Source: Lenzites betulinus
Taxonomy: Eukaryota > Basidiomycota > Agaricomycetes > Polyporales > Polyporaceae
Length of the DNA stretch: 64,000 bases
Assembly (NCBI GenBank): GCA_022264855.1
Contig: JABYQU010000001.1
Location: 1,798,001-1,862,000 of the forward strand
Reading direction: 5' to 3'
Position 1 is the first letter of the stretch, and every line of letters starts with the position of its first letter. The notes under the pieces are model-generated. The model worked only from the letters and a program-made list of their open reading frames with translations, ran no database searches and was not told the origin of the DNA. Positions 59,030-64,000 of this stretch are shown here, piece by piece. A program made the translations under genes and the position numbers.

Positions 59030-59838
59030 GCCCGTGGGCGTCGATGGGCGCTCGTACTAACGGCAACTTGTCTCGTACTACTACATGCACTGGTAACTAC
59101 CGCCAAGTACCGTCCGGTCTCCTGAGGTTGACTTCACAAACACCATGGAAAATGAAGAATTCGGCCTAACCAGAAATCGGAGTGGGTGTCTCAAATTTGT
59201 ATTCCAAACGAGCTGGACAACCACAGCGAGCTATTACCACAGGTACGTTTGGTTTCCCTGTCCTGACATGATACAGCGAGCACCGTCGGTGTCCCAACAT
59301 CGCTTACGCCCTGTTTGACTTTGGCTGTCCTTCATGCCCCCTCTCGACGCGTCAATTGAAGACTGTCGCCGACCGAGCGTAGAGGCCTCTTACGGTCAGC
59401 GGATATACAATCCAGCCAATGTGCCTCAAGGCGAACGGTACTACAACCCGTTCCCTTTGGACGTGGGCTGCCTCGGGAATTTGTATCTATACTGGCTGAA
59501 TGTGCGGTTTCTCCTCGTGCTCGATGCGCTGAAGCTCACAATCCGAAATCCAGAGAGCTATACCCGTTGTCCCCCTCCTCGCGCCCTTGCTGGGAAAGAT
59601 GACGACCCACGTTGTCCGTGACCGATACACCGCCGAAGAGGCACTCGCGTTCTTCACCGAGCTCAGGGCGTCTCTGTCGCCAGAGGCTCTCGACGCTCTC
59701 ATCGAGCATGAACAGGATTTCGACTGCGTCATGGACCCGGATCGGTACTGGAGCCAGCTCCCGCTCGAGTTCCAGTTTCGCTGGAAGACGCACCGGCCGC
59801 CGCCGGTGCATTGGCTGCCTCGCCTTTTGCGTCCGTGA
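59030..59838 (+). pseudogene. Kinase-like pseudogene, inverted relative to the other copies
   Basis: The plus-strand counterpart of the C-lobe at 56212-56862, extending further to the C-terminus. Readable blocks: NIAYALFDFG, IYNPANVPQGERYYNPFPLD, LLGKMTTHVVRDRYTAEEAL and DPDRYWSQLPLEFQFRWKTH, ending at a stop at 59838. Lesions relative to the 56-kb copy: TGG is TGA at 59269-59271; one T is missing at about 59325 just after DFG, shifting frame; and the upstream exon-like segment (59150-59240) is also out of frame. The N-lobe is absent. The intron that joins LYWLN to RAIPVVPLLAP is still recognisable, with a weaker donor (GTGCGG). Confidence 0.87.
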
Positions 59839-60274
59839 CGGGATATGCGATAGTCGCCTGTGTACGCCGCCAGTTGAGTCTAGTCCAGGCCTTGCGCAAT
59901 CTGATCCCGATGTTGCATTCATCTATTATGAGCTACATGAGGCAGGATTAGCAGAGCTGCGTGCGTTCTTCTCGAGTACCACGGAAGTGTACTTACACTT
60001 CATGCATTCGTGCGTCCCGAGAGTTGGTACAAATGCTATCGAGATGCACCGATCGGGGTCTTGAAAGTGACGTCAGAGGACGCGGGGGCGGCTACGGGCG
60101 AGCCTGACGAGGACAACCTGTGGAGTGCGCAGCCAGAGCTCTCTTCCTCACTCACCTTCCTCAATCTCTTGGCGTGTACAGGAACAAGCACCCGCCAGCA
60201 GGTGTGCACACGACCAGGCATGATTTAACAGCGAATTGTTGGATGCTCTCCCACTGACCCCAGGCGTTGTGCAG
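59839..60274. other. Intergenic upstream of the carrier gene
   Basis: Promoter region of the carrier. It contains no recognised gene; the last bases before the ATG (GTTGTGCAG) could be a splice acceptor. Confidence 0.45.
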
Positions 60275-61808
60275 ATGACGCTGTCTGCCATGTCTCCCGG
60301 CGTCGGAACACTCGTCAACACCTTCGTCGGCGCCCTCCAGGGCACCGTCTCCGTCCTCCTCACCCTCCTCGCAGGGTACATCATGGCGCGTAGAGACTAC
60401 CTCGACCACAAGACCGTCCGGCACGTCTCCAAGCTCTGCACCTCCCTCTTCCTCCCCTGCCTCATCGTCGAGCAGATGGGGCCGCAGCTCACCGCCGCAA
60501 CACTCAGCAACGTCTGGATCATCCCACTTTGGGGTCTCGTCAGCACCATCCTCGCGCACGCCGTCGGCTGGGCCGGGAAGCGCGTCCTGCGGCTGCCGTA
60601 TTGGACTATCGCCGCAAGCGGCCGCCCGAACTCGAACGCGCTCCCGCTCCTGCTGCTGCAGTCGCTCGAGAGCACCGGCGTGCTCGACACGCTCTCGCAG
60701 CCAGGCGAGGCGGTCGGCGACACGCTCGCCCGCGCGAAGTCCCTGATCCTGCTGAACGCGATCGTGCAGCAGACGATCACGTTCCAGTTCACGCCGAGCA
60801 TCATGGCGCGGGACGGCGACCCGCACAAGGACGACGACCCGGAGGCGCAGGACATGCTCAGGCCGGGACCTGGACGACTCACGACGGTCGTTCAGGACCA
60901 GGAGCGCGTGGGGCTCTTGGAGGACCACGACCACGACTCGGGCGACGCGGACGTAGGTGGATACGGGGGCGCGTTGGATGACATCGCCGACCAGCCGAAC
61001 GTGCACTGGCCGAAGCGCATACAGCCTCTCGAAAAGCCTCTAAAGAAGGTGTGGTCGTATATGAGCCCGCCGCTCATTGGCGCGATCATTGCCTTGATAA
61101 TTGGGGTGAGCCTCGTACATACGCTCGGGTATAGCTTACTCACAGTTCAGTAGATCACCCCCGCTCTGCACCAACTGATCCTAAACAAAGACGGCGCGCT
61201 CTACACCAGCTTTACGCAATCCATCGCTAACCTTGGAGAGCTCTTGTTAGTCCATTCCTCCTACATACGCTCACTCGGCTAAACCCGAACGGCGCTGCAG
61301 TGTGGTCCTGCAGACGTTCATAGTCGGCGCCGAGCTCGCGCTCGTCAAGTCGAGCCACCCCGGTGTGCTTGCGACGTCATGGGTGCTCCTTGTGCGCTTC
61401 ATCGTCATGCCCGCCGCCGGCATCCTGTTCGTGCTCGCCACCGCGGGGCGCGGGCTGTACGTCGACGACCGCCTCGTCTGGTCAGTCTGCTTCAAGTTCT
61501 AATCCCGCCGGCTCGGACGATAGTTGCTGACGCGTCTACCCAGGTTCCTGCTCGTGTTAATCCCCGCGGGACCATCCGCAATGCTCCTCGTGAGCGTCGC
61601 GGAGCTCGTCGATATCAGCCAGGGCGCAATTGCGGGGTACCTCACCGTTGCGGTACGTCCCCCTTTATCCTCTCTTGTTTGTTGGAGAGAAAGTGGCTGA
61701 TATTCGGGGCGTCGTTTGCAGTACATGGTCTCCCCGCTGATGGCTGTAGTCTGCTCCCTGGGGCTCGAGGTCGTGTCAATCGCCGCGAAGCGCGTGTCTG
61801 GAGTATAG
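60275..61808 (+). CDS. Auxin-efflux-carrier-type membrane transporter (PIN-like/Mem_trans family)
   Basis: Polytopic membrane transporter of the Mem_trans family (plant PIN/PILS, yeast Ecm3-like). Exons 60275-61105, 61154-61245, 61301-61480, 61544-61652 and 61722-61808 give 432 residues. N-terminal membrane helices are visible (VSVLLTLLAGYIMARRDYLD, then SKLCTSLFLPCLIVEQMG). A central acidic, His/Asp-rich loop (DHDHDSGDADVGG) is followed by C-terminal helices (PPLIGAIIALIIGITPALHQ, VLQTFIVGAELALVKSS, LLVRFIVMPAAGILFVLA, FLLVLIPAGPSAMLLVSVAE). Substrate not known; fungal members are often ER-located. A second in-frame Met (60290) is possible. A broken copy of its central part lies at 56863-57250. 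Confidence 0.93.
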
Positions 61809-62890
61809 CGAACGTTCGCGTTTGGTTATACCCTCTCGACATTCCTGTTTGGAAGTCGTATACTCCCGTTCTCGCTGTTGGCCCCTGCTGTTCTCGCTTC
61901 TGTTCTCGTTCTCGGATTTGATCGGATAGACTGGCCGGACACCGGAAGACATCAATATGTAGGATAGACATCGTTATAGTACTTAACACTCATTCTCCGC
62001 AGCGCGCGCGTCTCTGACCGCACTCACCGTCGGCTCCCCCGCATCATCATGGGTCCACAGACATCATATAGGATACCGCACGCGCAAATCACTGGTCATG
62101 AAATTGCATTCATGTCCGAGGCTCTCCGTCTCCACGGCCATCGCACCCTGAGCTGCACACGCGCCGCTGCCGGCAGCGTTCGGTCGTCCGTACGGGCGTG
62201 CGGGCTGCTGACCGCCGCGAAGCGTGCATTTGCGCGGAAGGAGCGAGCGGGAGGCCGTCGGGCGTCTTTGTGTGGTCGGCTGAGCGTATTGGCAGTAGTT
62301 TGGGTATAAGGAGCATATGGTACCAGAGGGGGTGCGAGATGCAGAAGTACGCTGGTCGCTGGCGGTTGCTGATGGATAGATGGATGGATCTAGAGACGCG
62401 AGGTGGGGGAGACCTTCGAAAACAACGGCTGAGCGAAGTGTAGGGGCTAAGAACAATCAGCGCAAAGGCTGCCCAGTGGAACGGTCAGCGGAGTAAGGTC
62501 CAGGGGATGCCTAGAGCTGCGCGCCTGGACATCAGAGGGTGCTGGAGAGGCTGAGCTGCTTGACCACGAGTATCTGTACCCGCCGACGGAGTGCGCTAGA
62601 GACGGGCTGAACGGCGAGCGCGGAGCAGGAGGGAAGAGGCGCGAAGCAAAGAAGTCTAGAACACGGGGACGAAGATATTGCATGCAAGAAGGTGCGGCGG
62701 AGTAGCAGCACAAGAACGCAGGAAGCATGAGATACAGCAGCAGAAGCAAGAACGCAGGAGGTCGGACGGCAGAGATAACAAGACACCGAGCTCGATCCTG
62801 CTCGGAGGATGGTCGTTAATAATGGCGGATGATCACCGGACGTACGGCCTAGCGTCCGCGATGCGAGAAGGGCGGGGGAAGGGCGGGGCA
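61809..62890. other. Intergenic right of the carrier gene
   Basis: 3' flank of the carrier, then non-coding sequence. No gene recognised. Confidence 0.5.
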
Positions 62891-63331
62891 CGGTCGGACG
62901 TGCGCCGAGCCGTCACATCATGCATATCATCCGACGGTCGACCGTATGCTGCCAGCTCGGTCGCTGCGGTCGCTGCTGGCACAGAGGAACAAGCTCGCAA
63001 CCGCGCGGCGGCCGTGTGCGCGTTCTTGGACGGCGCGGGAGGATGTGCCTGTGGCGGCTTCGTGGACGCATAGGCCGCACACAGATTCACCTCATCGGAG
63101 GCTAACGGTCGGACGTGCGCTGAGCCATTACAGCACACATATCATCCAACCATAAGCCGTCAGCTCGGTCGTTGCGGTAGATAGCTGGCGCAAAGTAGCA
63201 AGCTCACAACCGCGCGTAGGCGGGCCCCATGTGCGCGTTTTTGACCGGCGCGGGAGGACGTGCCTGTGGCGGCTGCATCGACGCTCTGGACGCACACGGA
63301 TTTACAGGGATTTACCTCATCAGAGGCTATT
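62891..63331. repeat. Tandem duplication, two diverged units (215 and 226 bp)
   Basis: Unit 1 (62891-63105) and unit 2 (63106-63331) both begin CGGTCGGACGTGCGC and share blocks such as CAGCTCGGTCG, GTGTGCGCGTT/ATGTGCGCGTT, GGCGCGGGAGGA and GTGCCTGTGGCGGCT, and end CTCATC.GAGGCTA. They differ by many substitutions and small indels. Not coding. Confidence 0.85.
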
Positions 63332-64000
63332 GCGTCCATTGCGTGACTTTGCGGACGCGTTGTGTTCGCGGTGGCGGACGCCCACCCACACGGTGCGGAA
63401 CCCAGGGAGTGCCGGCGGGTTCCTGAGAGTATTAGCCGGGGCTGGTGCATGGCACTGCATGACGGCGGGTGGTCAACTGAGTACGAACAGATACACAGAT
63501 CAGAGAGATGGTAGGAGATGGTGCTCACCTAAGGTTTCGTTTTACGCCATGGCTGCCGGGTGCACGTCACCGAGCGAGTATGCGGAATGCCAACAAGGTC
63601 CCCGGACTGGCAACAGCGTGATTTTGGCTCATAGTCAAGACACGGCCGCAGCCAGCCATGGCACACCGCACGCTGCATGCGCCGATGGTCGTCTGCGGTC
63701 CCGAGCCTCCCTCGCCCGCCCCGTCGCGCAGAACACACCGAGCGTTCTGACCGGCGCTGGGCCGCCGCATGTTGTCATCGACACCGTTCCCCGGGTCAGG
63801 GCTCGCGGGGGCGTGACGGCCCCAGGCTCCCACAGCGGGCCACCTGATGGCGCGCGCGCGCATCCTCGACCTTCCCCGGCGGAAATAGCGCTGCGTTCGT
63901 GCGTCTCTTGCGGCCACGGGCTTCCTTCCGTTCGTGGGCGACGCAGGTCACCCGTGTGCGGCTGCGCGGACGAATGTGCTAGCTTAAAAGCGGCTGCGAA
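63332..64000. other. Right end of window, no gene recognised
   Basis: GC-rich sequence with overlapping open frames on both strands (for example 63567-63917 minus) and no motif. A partial gene running off the edge cannot be excluded. Confidence 0.4.

Overview
The window is nuclear DNA of a filamentous basidiomycete, most likely an Agaricomycete (mushroom or wood-decay type). The evidence is GC-rich, intron-dense genes with 48-70 bp GT..AG introns (one is GC..AG), alternating coding strands, and fungal families: a group I type G-alpha, BCS1-like AAA protein, GH18 chitinase, Zn2Cys6 regulator, EthD protein, FIT2/SCS3 protein and an orphan kinase-like family. Exon chains were rebuilt by hand from splice signals, phase and family similarity. 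In almost every gene the exon lengths sum to a multiple of three.

Layout. 0-10.6 kb, all minus: G-alpha (3' end beyond the left edge), BCS1-like AAA ATPase, a cytochrome-b5-fold MAPR/Dap1 protein and an F-box-like protein. 11.6-17 kb, plus: an API5 homologue and a secreted GH18 chitinase. 17-23.6 kb: a gene-poor stretch with a 354-bp non-autonomous DNA transposon that has terminal inverted repeats and a perfect 8-bp target duplication. 23.6-37 kb: Zn2Cys6 factor, OB-fold protein, ribosomal protein eL14, FIT2-like protein, ARPC4 head-to-head with a nucleolar-type FKBP, and a homoserine-acetyltransferase-like hydrolase. 38-42 kb: a frameshifted SDR that also lacks the catalytic Tyr, then an FAD/NAD(P)-binding oxidoreductase. 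42-45.7 kb: no gene recognised. 45.7-55 kb: an 11-exon SDR head-to-head with the APC1 subunit of the anaphase-promoting complex, then an EthD protein.

55.8-61.8 kb is a rearranged block. It holds one intact kinase-like gene, one intact auxin-efflux-carrier-type transporter, and broken, inverted and fused copies of both. The rest, to 64 kb, is non-coding apart from a diverged tandem repeat of about 215-226 bp.

Most genes are unrelated housekeeping functions (G-protein signalling, mitochondrial AAA chaperone, actin nucleation, translation, cell cycle, lipid storage), and no metabolic cluster is evident. The most unusual signals are the transposon, the kinase/carrier rearrangement with an in-frame C-lobe-to-N-lobe fusion, and the doubly damaged SDR. 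I did not find a clearly new multi-gene system.
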